This document shows, one piece after another, positions 1-10,699 of a DNA stretch of 19,254 bases. The DNA comes from Conidiobolus incongruus B7586. Its lineage: Eukaryota; Entomophthoromycota; Entomophthoromycetes; Entomophthorales; Conidiobolaceae. A model generated the notes under the pieces. The model was not told where the DNA came from. It made no database searches and saw nothing but the letters and a program-made list of their open reading frames with translations. The translations under genes and the position numbers were made by a program. Numbering within the stretch: position 1 is the stretch's first letter; the number at the start of each line of letters is the position of its first letter. The DNA lies in the NCBI GenBank assembly GCA_000697335.1, contig JNEM01014854.1, positions 1-19,254 on the forward strand, written 5' to 3'.

Positions 1-103
1 ATAAATAGGTTATCCTATTATAAAAGTTATATAAAAACTATTAGAAAATATTAAGAATATTTTAATTTATTATACCTATTTGTAAAAATCTATGGAGTAT
101 GTC

Positions 104-451
104 TGTATTATCCTAGTGCTGGAAACTAGGATAATTGTATTGAATTAAGTTGGAGTGTGGATAAGTTATAGGATTAGGATGTAGTTATATGGAGTTTTAT
201 TGGAAGTTCTTGACAAAGACTTGGAGTTAGTTTCCTTTAGATAGATAGATAAATAGATAGTTGGATAGATGGATGAGTGAATAGATAGATAACTGGATGA
301 ATGAATAGATAGATAAATCCCTGTTGTATTTCCCCTTTTGATATTGGGATAAGAATGGATCAATTTAAGGGAAAGTAGAATAAGAGATAAATTATGGGTA
401 AACTGATATTAAAGGTAAATATATATGGACTAATTGGGTAGATACGTGACA
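104..451. mobile_element. 348-bp TG...CA element, probable solo LTR, copy 1
   Basis: The segment starts with TG, ends with CA and is flanked by a perfect 5-bp target duplication ATGTC (99-103 and 452-456). The chromovirus copies near 19165 and 4555 show the uninterrupted site. An inverted second copy of exactly the same length lies at 17088-17435. These are hallmarks of a solo LTR from a family unrelated to the chromovirus LTRs here. It carries a GATA-type tract at about 237-318 and no coding potential; a short open frame on the minus strand at 166-363 is low-complexity repeat. It keeps far more G and C than its surroundings. A short nonautonomous element is the alternative. Confidence 0.75.
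237..318. repeat. Degenerate GATA tetranucleotide tract
   Basis: Imperfect runs of GATA, GATG and GAAT units occupy the middle of the 348-bp element. The same tract is present, inverted, at 17222-17304 in its sister copy, so it is a fixed internal part of the element rather than a local slippage product. Confidence 0.8.
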
Positions 452-481
452 ATGTCTCTTTTAAGAAACTTATTAAGGGAG

Positions 482-877
482 TATTAAAAGACTAATTTTT
501 TAAAACCCTATATATACTTATATATAATTTAATTAAATCTAAATTATATAATTAATTTATACTTCTATAGTTAAATTAATTATATAGATAATATTAAATT
601 ATATAATAAACTATTTTTTCTTTTTCCTTTTAATTTTTACTATGCCTTATTTTTTATATTATTTTTAAAATTGAAACTATATTCTATTAATATTATAACT
701 TATTGGTGTTACTTAATATAAACTTAATATATTAGTAACTTATTTTAGTTTGATGCTTGATTAAACTTTGTTTACAGTTGTACACTATAGCTATATTATA
801 ATATTATATTCTATATTATGCTATTTTTATTTTAATCTTCTTTTATATTAAATTGGTATTTTACCACTATATTTATA
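482..877 (+). repeat. 3' LTR of chromovirus copy 1
   Basis: About 396 bp aligning end to end with the LTR at 11950-12349. It is preceded by a purine-rich AAGGGAG tract at 475-481, the expected polypurine primer site. Its last bases (ACTATATTTATA) match the LTR end in front of the primer-binding site at 12350. It is more AT-shifted than the 11950 copy. Confidence 0.8.
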
Positions 878-880
878 ATA

Positions 881-2450
881 CACTAACCTATAAAAGTGAG
901 TCATAAAATCAAATATATATATATTTTAATTAATAACTAAAATAATAATATAAATTAAATTACTTAAAACTTTAATATATATTTAAAGTATAAAATTTAA
1001 TAATAAATAAATATATATAAATATATTTAATAAACTATTAGTAAAAATATTAACCTTTAATATTTAATTAAGGTAAGTTATAAATTTATAGGTTTTTAGG
1101 ATAAAAGGATATAATTAATATTATATAACTATATCTTTTTTCTCTTTTTATTATTATTTTATATAATATTTTATAAATATATTAAATTTTTTTATTAGTA
1201 TTATTATGTTTAAATCCCTCTTTAAAAAAATCTACTTGTGTATTAATTAACTTTATAAAGAAAATAAATCAACTTATAATATTATTAAAATTATTAGTGT
1301 TAGTTAATTTACTATAGTTAAAGTTATTAAAAATAACAATAAAAAACATTTACACTTAAACTTAAGTATATTAAAATTATAAATAAATATAATAAAAAAT
1401 ATATTTATAGGTTAATTAATATAAGTAAATATAATACTACTATAAAAATATAATAAGAATTATAAAACTATATAAGAATATTGGTAAATATTAATATTAT
1501 TATATATATTTATATTAAAATAAATATCATTTACATTTTAAGAAAAAAATACCCTCAATTAAAAAAATCATATTATAAAGTTAAACAAGAGTTTAAATTT
1601 TACTACTAATATTAAATTAAAACTAATTAAAATAAAGTTATTTAATCTAATGAAATAAAAATATACTTTAGTAAATTTAATAAAAAAGTTAAATACTTTA
1701 AAAAAAATATAAAATTACTTTATAACCATTATATTAATTTTACTTAAAAATATAATAATAAGTTAATTATTATTTAAGGATATATGTTATTTTTAGGTAT
1801 AAGGTATTTTTATAAAGTTAATAAAAGAATTAATGTTAAGATATATTAAAGTATTTTAAATAATAAATTGAAAAAAACCATTGAATAATATAAGTTAAAT
1901 AAATCTAATATTATTTTCTAGTAAAATAATACTTCTTGTTATATTATAACTTTTATTACCAAATAACTTAAAAATAATAAGATAATAGTTGTAAAGTAGC
2001 TTCTTTAATTTTTTAACTTTAATTTAATTAAATATTTTTAAAATTAGTTAAAAAAAGTTATTAAAATTTTCTCCCTAGTAAAAAATTTAAATCAAGTTTA
2101 AAAATAAATTTAAGAAATATAGAATAAAATTAAATTTTTTTAATATAAGAAGTTAATTAATTCTATACCCTATAAACTTAAAGAAGTTAAAAATGTTAAA
2201 GGTAATTATATTAAATTTTAATTTTTTTTATCACTAAAAACTTATAAATTTATAATTTATCTTAGGTAAAATTTAAAGGTTTATATTTTAACTAATTAAT
2301 AACTAAATACCATTATTTAATAATATATATAATTAATAAACATAATAAATCTTAATTATTTAATTTAAGTTTATTTTATTAAATATTAATTAAGTTATTA
2401 GTAAAAATATAAGTGTTTTTAATTTTATAACTTATTTTTATAGGTTGATA
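881..2450 (+). mobile_element. Tc1-like DNA transposon, copy A
   Basis: A 1570-bp element bounded by TA target duplications (879-880 and 2451-2452). Its ends read CACTAACC... and a decayed ...GGTTGATA, matching copies B and C. The outer motif (about 889-910) is repeated some 190 bp inside, at about 1071-1090, and inverted near the right end, giving the IR/DR layout described for copy C. It lies three bases past the end of the chromovirus LTR. It is strongly AT-shifted, and its transposase remnant is at 1206-2221. Confidence 0.88.
1206..2221 (+). pseudogene. Tc1-family transposase remnant (copy A)
   Basis: This is the counterpart of the copy C transposase at 14078-15094. It keeps an ATG at 1206 where copies B and C have ATA, which supports this start for the whole family. 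The length is 1016 nt against 1017 nt in C because one A is missing in an A-run around 1345, which shifts the frame. There are many TAA/TAG stops. The second catalytic Asp reads Asn and the catalytic Glu reads Lys, both G-to-A changes, and the first Asp position is Asn as in C. It cannot encode an active enzyme. Confidence 0.82.
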
Positions 2451-2452
2451 TA

Positions 2453-2562
2453 TAATATAATAAAATAATAATAAAATATAAATAAAGTTTAATTAATTTT
2501 TTAATTTAAATAAATCATTAATATATAATTATATATAATATATAATACTTATATATTATATT
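2453..2562 (-). repeat. Older reverse LTR fragment, left half
   Basis: About 110 bp matching, in reverse complement, the middle of the LTR family; it is closest to the variant at 10000-10110 in the forward LTR 9829-10188. The matching sequence breaks off at 2562, where the reverse chromovirus LTR begins, and appears to resume at 9676. I infer that the reverse chromovirus inserted into this LTR. The terminal part expected on the left is missing where copy 1 and Tc1 copy A sit. Confidence 0.5.
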
Positions 2563-2644
2563 TATAAGTTTAGTATTAAATATAAATATAATATAATAGA
2601 AAACTTAATATAAAAATAATACAATATAAATATAATATTATATA
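2563..2644 (-). repeat. 3' LTR of chromovirus copy 2, distal part
   Basis: These 82 bp match the LTR end in reverse (TATAAG... start), up to the TA where Tc1 copy B inserted. With the 310 bp at 4217-4526 it totals about 392 bp, matching the roughly 400-bp LTR length. Confidence 0.7.
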
Positions 2645-4216
2645 TATTAACTTACAAAAGTAAGTTATAAAATCAAAAATATATATATATTTTTATTAAT
2701 TACTAAAACAATTGTATATATTAGATTATTTAAATTTATAATATATAATTAAAGTATATTATTTGATTATAAATAAATATATTTAAGTATATTTTATAAA
2801 CTATTAGCAAAAATATTAACCTTTAATATTTAACTAAAGTAAGTTATAAATTTATAGGTTTTTGAGATAAAAAGATATATTTGATAATATATAACCATAT
2901 CTTTTTTCTCTTTTTGTTATTATTTTATATAATATTTGATAAATATACTAAATTTTTTTATTAATATTATTATACTTAAACCCCTCTTTAAAAAAATCTA
3001 TTTGTATATTAATTAACTTTATAAAGAAGGTAAATTAACTTGTGATATTGCTAGAATTACTAGTGTTAATTAGTTTACTATAGTTAAAGCTGTCAAAAAT
3101 AGCAATAAAAATACATTTAAACTTAAACTTAAGTATGTTAAAATTATAAATAAATATAATGAGAAGTATATTTATATGTTGGAAAATACAAGTAAATATA
3201 ATATTATTGTAGAAATATAATAAGAATTATAAAACTATATAAGAATATTAGTTAACACTAATACTATTATATATACTTTATATTAATATAGATATCACTT
3301 ATACTTTAAGAAAAAATACCTTTAACTAAAAAAATCCCACTATAAAATTAAGTAAGAGTTTAAATATCATTACTAATATTAAACTAAAACTAATTAAAAT
3401 AAGATTATTTAATTTAATAAAACAAAAATATATTTTAATAAATTTATTAAAAAAGTTAAATATTTTAAAATGATATAAATCTACTTTATAACCATTATGT
3501 TAATTTTACCTAAAAATACAATAATAGGTGAATTATTATTTAAGGATATATATTGTTTTTAGGTATAAAGTATCATTATAAAATTAATAAGGGAATTAAT
3601 ATTAAAATATATTAAAGTATTTTAAACAATGAATTTAAAAAAACCATTAAATAATATAAGTTAAATAAATCTAATATTATTTTCTAATAAGATAATGCTT
3701 TATATTATATTATAACTTTTATTACCAAATAACTTAAAAATAATAAGATAATAGTAATAAAGTGGTTTTTTTAATCTCTTAACTATAACATAATTAAATA
3801 TCTTTAAGATTAGTTAAAAAAAGTTATTAAAACTTTCACTTTAATAAAAAATTTAAATTAATTTTAAGAATATCTTTAAGAAGCATAAAATAAGATTAAC
3901 CTTTTTTAATATAAGAAGTTAATTGATTTTATACCTTACAAACTTAAAGAAGTTAAAAAAATTAAAAATAAATACATTAAGTTTTAATTTTTTTTATTAT
4001 CAAAAACCTACAAATTTATAACTTATTTTATATAAAATTTAAGTTTTTATATTTTAACCAATTAATAGCTAAATATTATCATTTATTAATATATATTATT
4101 AATAAATATAATAGATTTTAATTATTTAATTTAAGTTTATTTTATTAAATATTAATTAAGTTATTAGTAAAAATATAAGTGTTTTTTATTTTATAACTTA
4201 CTTTTGTAGATTAGTA
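2645..4216 (+). mobile_element. Tc1-like DNA transposon, copy B
   Basis: A 1572-bp element with TA duplications (2643-2644 and 4217-4218), inserted in the 3' LTR of the reverse chromovirus. Its ends and its inner motif (2836-2855, about 190 bp from the left end) match copies A and C. It has the same orientation as A, with only 194 bp between them. Its decay is intermediate to strong. The LTR copies at 482, 9306 and 11950 show the uninterrupted site. Confidence 0.88.
2972..3987 (+). pseudogene. Tc1-family transposase remnant (copy B)
   Basis: Aligned with the 339-codon frame of copy C, this remnant has ATA at the start position and the same terminal TAA. It is one base shorter than C because of a single-base loss near 3470, so it is frameshifted as well as carrying many TAA/TAG stops. 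The second catalytic Asp codon (GAT before AAT, near 3690) is kept, but the first Asp position and the Glu position are changed to Asn and Lys. It is inactive. It was assigned by alignment with C, where the family motifs can be read. Confidence 0.82.
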
Positions 4217-4526
4217 TATAATTATAGTATTCAATTATAAACAAAGTTGAATTAAGCTTTAAATTAAGTTAAATTACTAATATATTAAATTTATATTAGG
4301 TAGTGTTAATATATTATAATATTAATAGAATATAGTTACAATTTTAAAAATAATATAAAAGATAAATAATAATAAGAATTAAAAGAAAAAAACATAGTTT
4401 ATTAGATAATTCACTATTATTTATATAATTAATTTAGTTATAAAATTATAAATTAATTAAATAATTTAGAGTTAATTGAATTATATAAAAGTATATATAA
4501 GAATTTAAAAAACTAGTCTTTTAATA
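4217..4526 (-). repeat. 3' LTR of chromovirus copy 2, proximal part
   Basis: This reverse LTR sequence runs from the Tc1 copy B junction to the LTR start at 4526, next to the polypurine-like tract (rc of 4527-4533). It aligns with 9360-9675 and, in reverse, with 11950-12250. Confidence 0.78.
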
Positions 4527-7500
4527 CTTCCTTAATAAATTTCTTAAAAAAGACATATTTGTTAGATTGTTACAAATTGATATAATAAGTTAAGATATTT
4601 TTAATATTTTTTAAAAGTTTTATATAACCTTTTTAATAAGATAACTTATTTATTTTATATAGTAATCAAATTTATTCTTAATAAATTTAGATTTAATTAT
4701 ATAATTAACATAATATTTTTTTTAACTTAATTAATTATTAGATTTAGTTTTAAAGTTTTTAATTAATTTGAAAAAATATTAAAATCTTTATAGTTTAGAT
4801 TTAGATATATAAAAGGTAAACTTAATCCTTAAAGTTAGAGATAATTTCAAAATAATAATTTTAAAATTTAAATCAATAAATTAAATTTTATAGGGATTAT
4901 ATTATAATAGTAAATATTTTAGGTTTAAATTAAATTTAAGTAAATTAAGTTTAAAGGTAAATTATTTTAAATATACAGATATATTAGTTTAATATTTTAA
5001 AGGATTTCTAGATAATTTTAAGTATTATTATTCTATAATCTTTTAATTCTCTTCTAAGTTAAATTTAATAAAGAAATTAATATATTTGATATTAGATTAA
5101 AATTCAATAATATTTAAAGATAAGTTAATTTAAAGTTTTAAAATAATTATTAAATTAAAGTATTTATTATAATTGACAAAATAAAAGTTAAAGCTGATTA
5201 ATATATTAATAAAGATATTAAATGAATAATAAATTAATAGACATAAATATTTTAATTTAACTAATTAATGTTAATATAAGCTTTAATCAATTTTGTTAAA
5301 ATTTTAATAGTTTTTTTAATAAGTTTATTAATTTAATGATAATTAATAATAAACATAACTAAATTTATCTTAAAGGAAAAAAAATAATAACTTTTAAAAA
5401 TAAAAGTTAAATTATAAATCTTTAATATATATAATAGTTTGTGGAATTTTATAATAAGTAAAAATATTAAAAAATAATAATTATATAACCTCTTTAACTA
5501 TAAAAATTTTAAAATTAAAAATAAAATAAACATATTTAAAAAATAAAATAATTACAATTAATAAGTTATTATAATTAATTGTTGATTTAAAAAATTCTAT
5601 AAATTTAAGTTAGATTTGTTGTTAAATTTTATTAAAAACTTATAAAGGAATAAGTTTATTATATTTTAGTTAAGTATTATATTTAATTTTTTAACATATA
5701 TTATAAATATTAGTGTATCTCTAATCTAATTTATTTAAGAAAAATTAGTAATAATTTATTTTAAATCTCTTAACAATTTTTGACTAGTTTTAATATTTTT
5801 TAATAAGCAAGTTATAATATTCATTAAATATTATTTCTTAAATCTTAAAAATATTAAAGATATATAAACAATTATTATGATATAATAGGTTATTAATAAT
5901 TTTAAATTTTTTAATATATTTTAATTAGTTTTCTAATAACTTAAAGAGTTTTTTTTTTAATTAAAACAAAGAAATTATTATTTAATAATAATTCTTAAAA
6001 TAATTTAATAAATTCTTTATTTCCTTTATTAATAATCATTAAATTAATACTTGCTAGGTTTTTATAATTAAAATAAAAGGGTAAGTATGTAAAATTCTTT
6101 AACAAAGCATTTATATTATGATTTTATTAACCTAAGAGATATTAAATAAGAAAAAAAATAAGTTTAAATAATTTTAATTTATTTAACTTGTTGTTTTAAT
6201 AAGTATTTTTAAATATTTAGATAAATAAGTAATCTATAATTTGTAAATATTTAAAAAATTATAAAATAAAAAATATAAGTGATCTTTGATTATTTCTTTT
6301 AAAATAAAAAGATTTTGTTTATAAACTAATTATTTTATTTTAACTGTGTTTATTTTTCTTAACTAGAATGTTATTAACTTTAAAGTAATATTTATAAGGT
6401 TAAATTTAACTTATACTCTTTTATTTATTATTCTATATTATAGTTAAAAAGTAAAATATAAATTAAACTTAAATTAAGTTAACTATCTATTAATTATAGT
6501 AAAAATAAAGTTAATATAAATAATAATAAATAGTTTTAAATTAAAAATAAATAAAATAAAAACATTAGTAATATAAAAAATTAAAGCATTTATATAAAAA
6601 ATATATAATAAGGTTAATTTAAAAAGGAAGTTTTTTCTTAAGAGATTAATTAAAAAAGTTAACAATTCAATAAAAAAATTAATTAATTCTTTAAAATAGT
6701 TTAATAATTTAAGTATAAACATAAGTTGATTATTATTTATAGATATAATAAAAGCTTTAATACCATTTAGTTTAATAAAATCAATGTTAATTTTTTAAGA
6801 AATAATATAACTATAAAAAAAGATAAAAAAATATTAAAAATATATTTTGATAATTTAAAAATAATTTATATTTTTAAATAATTTATAAAACTTAATTAAT
6901 ATATTAAATATATTCTATTTTAATTTTTAAATAAATTAAAATATCATTAAAATAAATAATATTAAAGTTATTAAAAACAATGTTAAAAAAGGAGTTGATA
7001 AATTAAATAAAAGTTATAATGGTTTTACATAAATTAAAATTTATAATAGTAAATTTATAATAGCTTAGTAGAATATTAAAAATAATTAAAAAGATAAAAT
7101 TTTCTTCAACTTTAATATTATAATATTTATTCTTAATATTTAATTTATTGAATATAATAGATTTAAGTAATTTATCTTTAATATTATATAGGTTTAATAA
7201 TAAAATTTTATCTTTAATAGTTTTAGAGTTTAAAATATAATTATCAATATATAATTTTTAACTATTATTAATTTATATAAAGAAGATAAAAAAACTTTAT
7301 AGTGAGGAAAAATGTTTAATATATTTATTTTCAAATAATTGTTAAAAATCGTTTTTTAAAGTTTAATATTATTTAAAAAATAAATGGTAAGTAAGTTTTA
7401 AGTATAATTATATAATTAAGAGAAATTTAATTTTGAGTTTAATATTTTATTTAAAAAATAATTTATTTATAGATTTAAAAACATTATTAAATTAACTTAT

Positions 7501-9305
7501 TATATTATATAAAAAATACTTATTAGATATAATTTTATTGAAATTAATAAATAGAATATTAATAGATAAATATTAAATAAATATCTTTATAAATTATTAA
7601 AATTTTTAATTAGTTTTTTATATTAGTTTTTGTTTATAATAATAAAGTTATTTAATATAATTATAGAGTTAATATTAGATAAAGTATTTGATAATTTTAT
7701 AATAAGGTAATATAAGTTTTTTAAGATTAATTCTATTAATTTGTTTTAAAATATAAAAGAAATAAATTTATAACCTTTTAAAGTAATTTATATAAATAAA
7801 AAACTATAATATTTAAATTAATTTTAATATAAAATTATAACTAATATTATTAATTAAGAATTTAATATATTAAGAGTAGTTAAGAAATAATAATAAATAT
7901 TTAAATATAATTAAAATAATTAAAGTTAATTAAAATATTAACAAATATATCTATAAATTATTTAATTAAAATAAATAATAAAGTGATAGTTAAAGATAAA
8001 AGATCACAAAATAAATTAGTTATTAAAATATTTTTAGTTTATAATAGTTTAATCAATTAAATTTCTCTAGTATACATAATTTAATTTATAAAATCCTTAG
8101 TTTATTAGAACTTTTATAGATAAATTTAGAATTTATTAAATAATTATGAAAGAAATAATTTTAAGATTATATTAATATTATTTAAGTTTATTTTATAATT
8201 AATAAATTAAGATTATTAAAAATTAAACAGACGTTATTTCTTTAAAAAATATAATTTAACTTTATAATTAACTTAAGTTTTTTAACAATAATAATAACTT
8301 TTATTTATTTTTAAATTAATTTTAACTTTTTATTAAAGGTTTTCTCTTAATAATTTAAAATAAAAACAATTTTTATTTAAAATTTAAGTAGGTTAAAATA
8401 TGTTTTAAAAGATTAATTTTTAGGATAAAAAAATTTAATTATAAAATAAAAAATATTATTAATTATAATTACTATATCACAAATATTAAAAAAATATATT
8501 ATTAAAATGTTTTTTATTAACTAATTAGAGTTTTACTTAAAAATTAAAATATTATAATAATTTGTGGATTTATTCTTTTTTAGTGATATTTAATATATTT
8601 AAGTATACCTTATTAAATTTCTCAATTAATTATCTTATAGAAATTTTTTATTTAAGTTAAGAAAGTTTTTCTCTTGTTAATTAATCTTAATTTTTTAAGT
8701 AATACTTTTTTTAAAGATTTTTTTCTTATAGTTTAAAACTTTATATTTTTATAATAAATTATCCTCTTAAAGGGTTTTAAGATTAAACTTATAATAAGTT
8801 AATTACTAAATATAAATAAATTTTTTTAAAAAAGAAATAGTTAATTTAAAAATATTTTTTAAATATATTAAAAATTAAATTAAGATAATTTTTTATATTT
8901 TTAAAATAATTTTTAAACTTATAAAGGTTGTTAAAGCTATTATAAATATTTAATCTATTTTTAAAAATATTAAAAAGATCATTTAATATATTAATTATAG
9001 TAAAATAACTAGTTTATTATATTTTAACTTTTTAAGTCATATTTTTTTAATTAAAAGTTATTTAATATAAGCTTTTTAGAGGGTAATAAGTTTTAAAAGA
9101 TTAAAGTCTTAAATTCACTTAATAATTAAGTTATTTTCTTTGTTAAAATAATATAAAGGTATTATTTTTTTAATAATATTATAATATATAATATTAAAAT
9201 TTAATAAAATAAATTATAAATAAAATTTAAAATAATAATAAATAAATTTAATAAATATAATTATTAATTTCTGATAAGTTTTTAATAGTTTCATTATTGC
9301 TACTA
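4527..9305 (-). pseudogene. Internal gag-pol region of chromovirus copy 2 (fossil)
   Basis: Read on the minus strand, the order is gag, protease, RT, RNase H, integrase and chromodomain, each located by alignment to the forward element at 12350-19188. It is very AT-rich and broken throughout. The longest surviving open stretch, 6483-6722, is the RNase H segment, recognisable by a short FYINALIFYIT match to the forward copy near 16750. This copy lacks the Tc1 insertion (empty site near 7905) and the 348-bp insertion (empty site near 6250) carried by the forward copy. It also shows an empty site near 4555 for the 348-bp element of copy 1. Confidence 0.75.
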
Positions 9306-9675
9306 TATAAGTATAATAGCAAATACTAATATAATATAGAGGAAAACTTAATATAAAAATAATATGATATAAAATATAATATTATAATATTGTTGTAATA
9401 TATAATTATAAATAAAGTTTAATTAAGCTTCAAATTAAAATAAGTCACTAATATATTAGATTTATTTTAAATAATATTAATAAAATATAGTTTCAACTTT
9501 AAAAATAATATAAAGGATAAAAAATAATAAGAGTTAAAAAAAATAGTTTATTAATTAATTCACTATTATTTATATAATTAATTTAATTATAAAAGTATAA
9601 ATTAATTATATAATTTATAGTTAATTAAATTATATGAAAGTTTATATAAGAATTTAAAAATTTAATCTTTTAAAA
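9306..9675 (-). repeat. 5' LTR of chromovirus copy 2
   Basis: About 370 bp aligning in reverse with the LTR at 11950-12349. It is bordered at 9294-9305 by the reverse complement of the decayed primer-binding site (GCTACTA, against GCTACCA expected from 12350). LTR and binding site together fix the orientation as minus strand. Confidence 0.78.
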
Positions 9676-9828
9676 ATAATATTAACAATATATAGTTTTA
9701 ATTTTAAAATTAAAAAAATAAGAAATTAAATATAAAAACATTTTTATATTTTAAATAAAAATAAAAAAATTAATTTAAATTATTAAATTCTATTCATTTT
9801 TTTATTAAATAATTAATTTATTTATTAA
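9676..9828 (-). repeat. Older reverse LTR fragment, right half (weak)
   Basis: Positions 9676-9740 match, in reverse, 9940-10003 of the neighbouring forward LTR, continuing where the fragment ending at 2562 stops. Similarity fades after about 9760 in almost pure A/T. It is read as the other half of the LTR split by the reverse chromovirus. Nothing else is recognisable in this stretch. Confidence 0.4.
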
Positions 9829-10188
9829 TATTAATAGAATAATTTTTTAAATTCTTATATATTTTCTTATATAATTTGATTAACTATAAATTATATAATT
9901 AATATTAAACTAATTAATAAAATAAATTTTTTTTGCAATTGATTTTTATTATTTTTATATTTTTGTAATTTTAAAATTAAGACTATATATTGTTATAATT
10001 ATAATATATAAGTATTATCTATTATATATAATTATATATTAATGATTTATTTGAATTAAAAGCTTAATTAAACTTTGTTAATATTTTGTTTATAGTTTGT
10101 TATTATATTGTCATATTATATATTATATTATTTATATATTAAGTTATTATCTATATTATATTAATATTTTTATTATAATACTTAAAAG
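9829..10188 (+). repeat. Lone forward LTR of the chromovirus family (fossil)
   Basis: About 360 bp following the LTR order of 11950-12349, from a TATTAATAGAAT start (TGTTAAGAGACT in the reference) through the AAGCTTAATTAAACTTTG landmark near 10060 to an ACTTA end near 10188. No internal region follows it. It is more diverged than the other LTRs and forms an inverted arrangement with the reverse LTRs to its left. Confidence 0.6.
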
Positions 10189-10504
10189 TAATTATATTTG
10201 ATATTTGATTTAAAAATATTATTATAAGATTAATTAAGCTAATATATAATTAACTTATAAAATATTAATATTTATTAATATAAAATATTTTATTAATAAT
10301 ATAAATAAATATTATTATATATTATTTAAGTTAAATAAAGAAATAATTTTTAAAAAACTTTATATTAGTTAATTTTAACAAAATATTATTAAAAAATTAT
10401 TTATTAATATTTTAATATTTTGAAAAAAAATTAAAATAATTTAATAAATTATGTTATTATATTTTATTATATTTATTTATTTTGTAAAAATTATTTCTTA
10501 TTTA
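10189..10504. other. Unassigned A/T-only stretch
   Basis: There is no open frame, no match to the LTR or transposon families in the window, and very few G or C bases. It is probably decayed repeat or anonymous intergenic DNA that served as the mariner target. Confidence 0.5.
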
Positions 10505-10537
10505 TTACCATGGAATTGAAGAAATGGGAAATTTTTT
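10505..10537 (+). repeat. Left terminal inverted repeat of mariner
   Basis: It begins TTACCATGG after the TA at 10503-10504 and pairs with the reverse complement of 11797-11828. The best-conserved block is AATGGGAAATTTTT. Confidence 0.8.
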
Positions 10538-10620
10538 AATTTCTGATTTTTCAAACATATTATTAGTTTCAAATAAACAAATATATACAAAACAAATAGG
10601 AAAATAAATAGTTTTGAATT

Positions 10621-10645
10621 ATATATATATATATATATATATATA
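10621..10645. repeat. (AT)n dinucleotide run in the mariner 5' region
   Basis: Twelve AT units lie between the left inverted repeat and the transposase start. It is a simple repeat. Confidence 0.9.
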
Positions 10646-10699
10646 ATAATTTTTTTGATTAAAAAATGAATTTTTTAAAATTAGTTGTTTAATTTAATC

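Larger units (their letters stand above)
1..877 (+). mobile_element. 3' end of forward Ty3/Gypsy chromovirus fossil (copy 1)
   Basis: This is the tail of an LTR retrotransposon whose 5' part lies before the window. Positions 1-103 and 457-481 match 19063-19188, the end of the chromodomain segment and the purine-rich tract of the better preserved copy at 11950. The 3' LTR follows from 482. A 348-bp TG...CA element interrupts it at 104-451, and a Tc1-like element lies three bases beyond its end. It is broken and heavily AT-shifted, so it looks old relative to the forward copy at 11950. The family assignment rests on that better preserved copy. Confidence 0.8.
2563..9675 (-). mobile_element. Reverse-strand Ty3/Gypsy chromovirus fossil (copy 2)
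   Basis: A near full-length but heavily broken chromovirus on the minus strand: 5' LTR 9306-9675, an internal region of about 4.8 kb at 4527-9305, and a 3' LTR split by Tc1 copy B (2563-2644 and 4217-4526). The whole internal region aligns in reverse with the forward element at 11950. Parts located by alignment are gag 8300-9290 with the zinc-knuckle region near 8270, RT 6760-7400, RNase H 6480-6740, integrase about 4800-5900 and chromodomain about 4560-4730. Possible 5-bp target duplications are ATATT (2558-2562) and ATAAT (9676-9680). There are many breaks and hardly any C on the plus strand. It is the oldest-looking large element here. Confidence 0.82.

Noticed and set aside
237-318. CRISPR-like or satellite array
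   Set aside because: The repeat unit is four bases, imperfect, without spacers, and occurs once per copy of the 348-bp element.
166-363. 65-residue open frame on the minus strand
   Set aside because: It lies in the 348-bp element and is mostly a translated GATA-type repeat (YLSIHSS units). There is no family resemblance and it is not open in the sister copy context.
6483-6722. 79-residue open frame on the minus strand as a membrane protein gene
   Set aside because: It aligns with the RNase H segment of the forward chromovirus near 16740; the hydrophobic look comes from A/T decay of a retroelement fossil.
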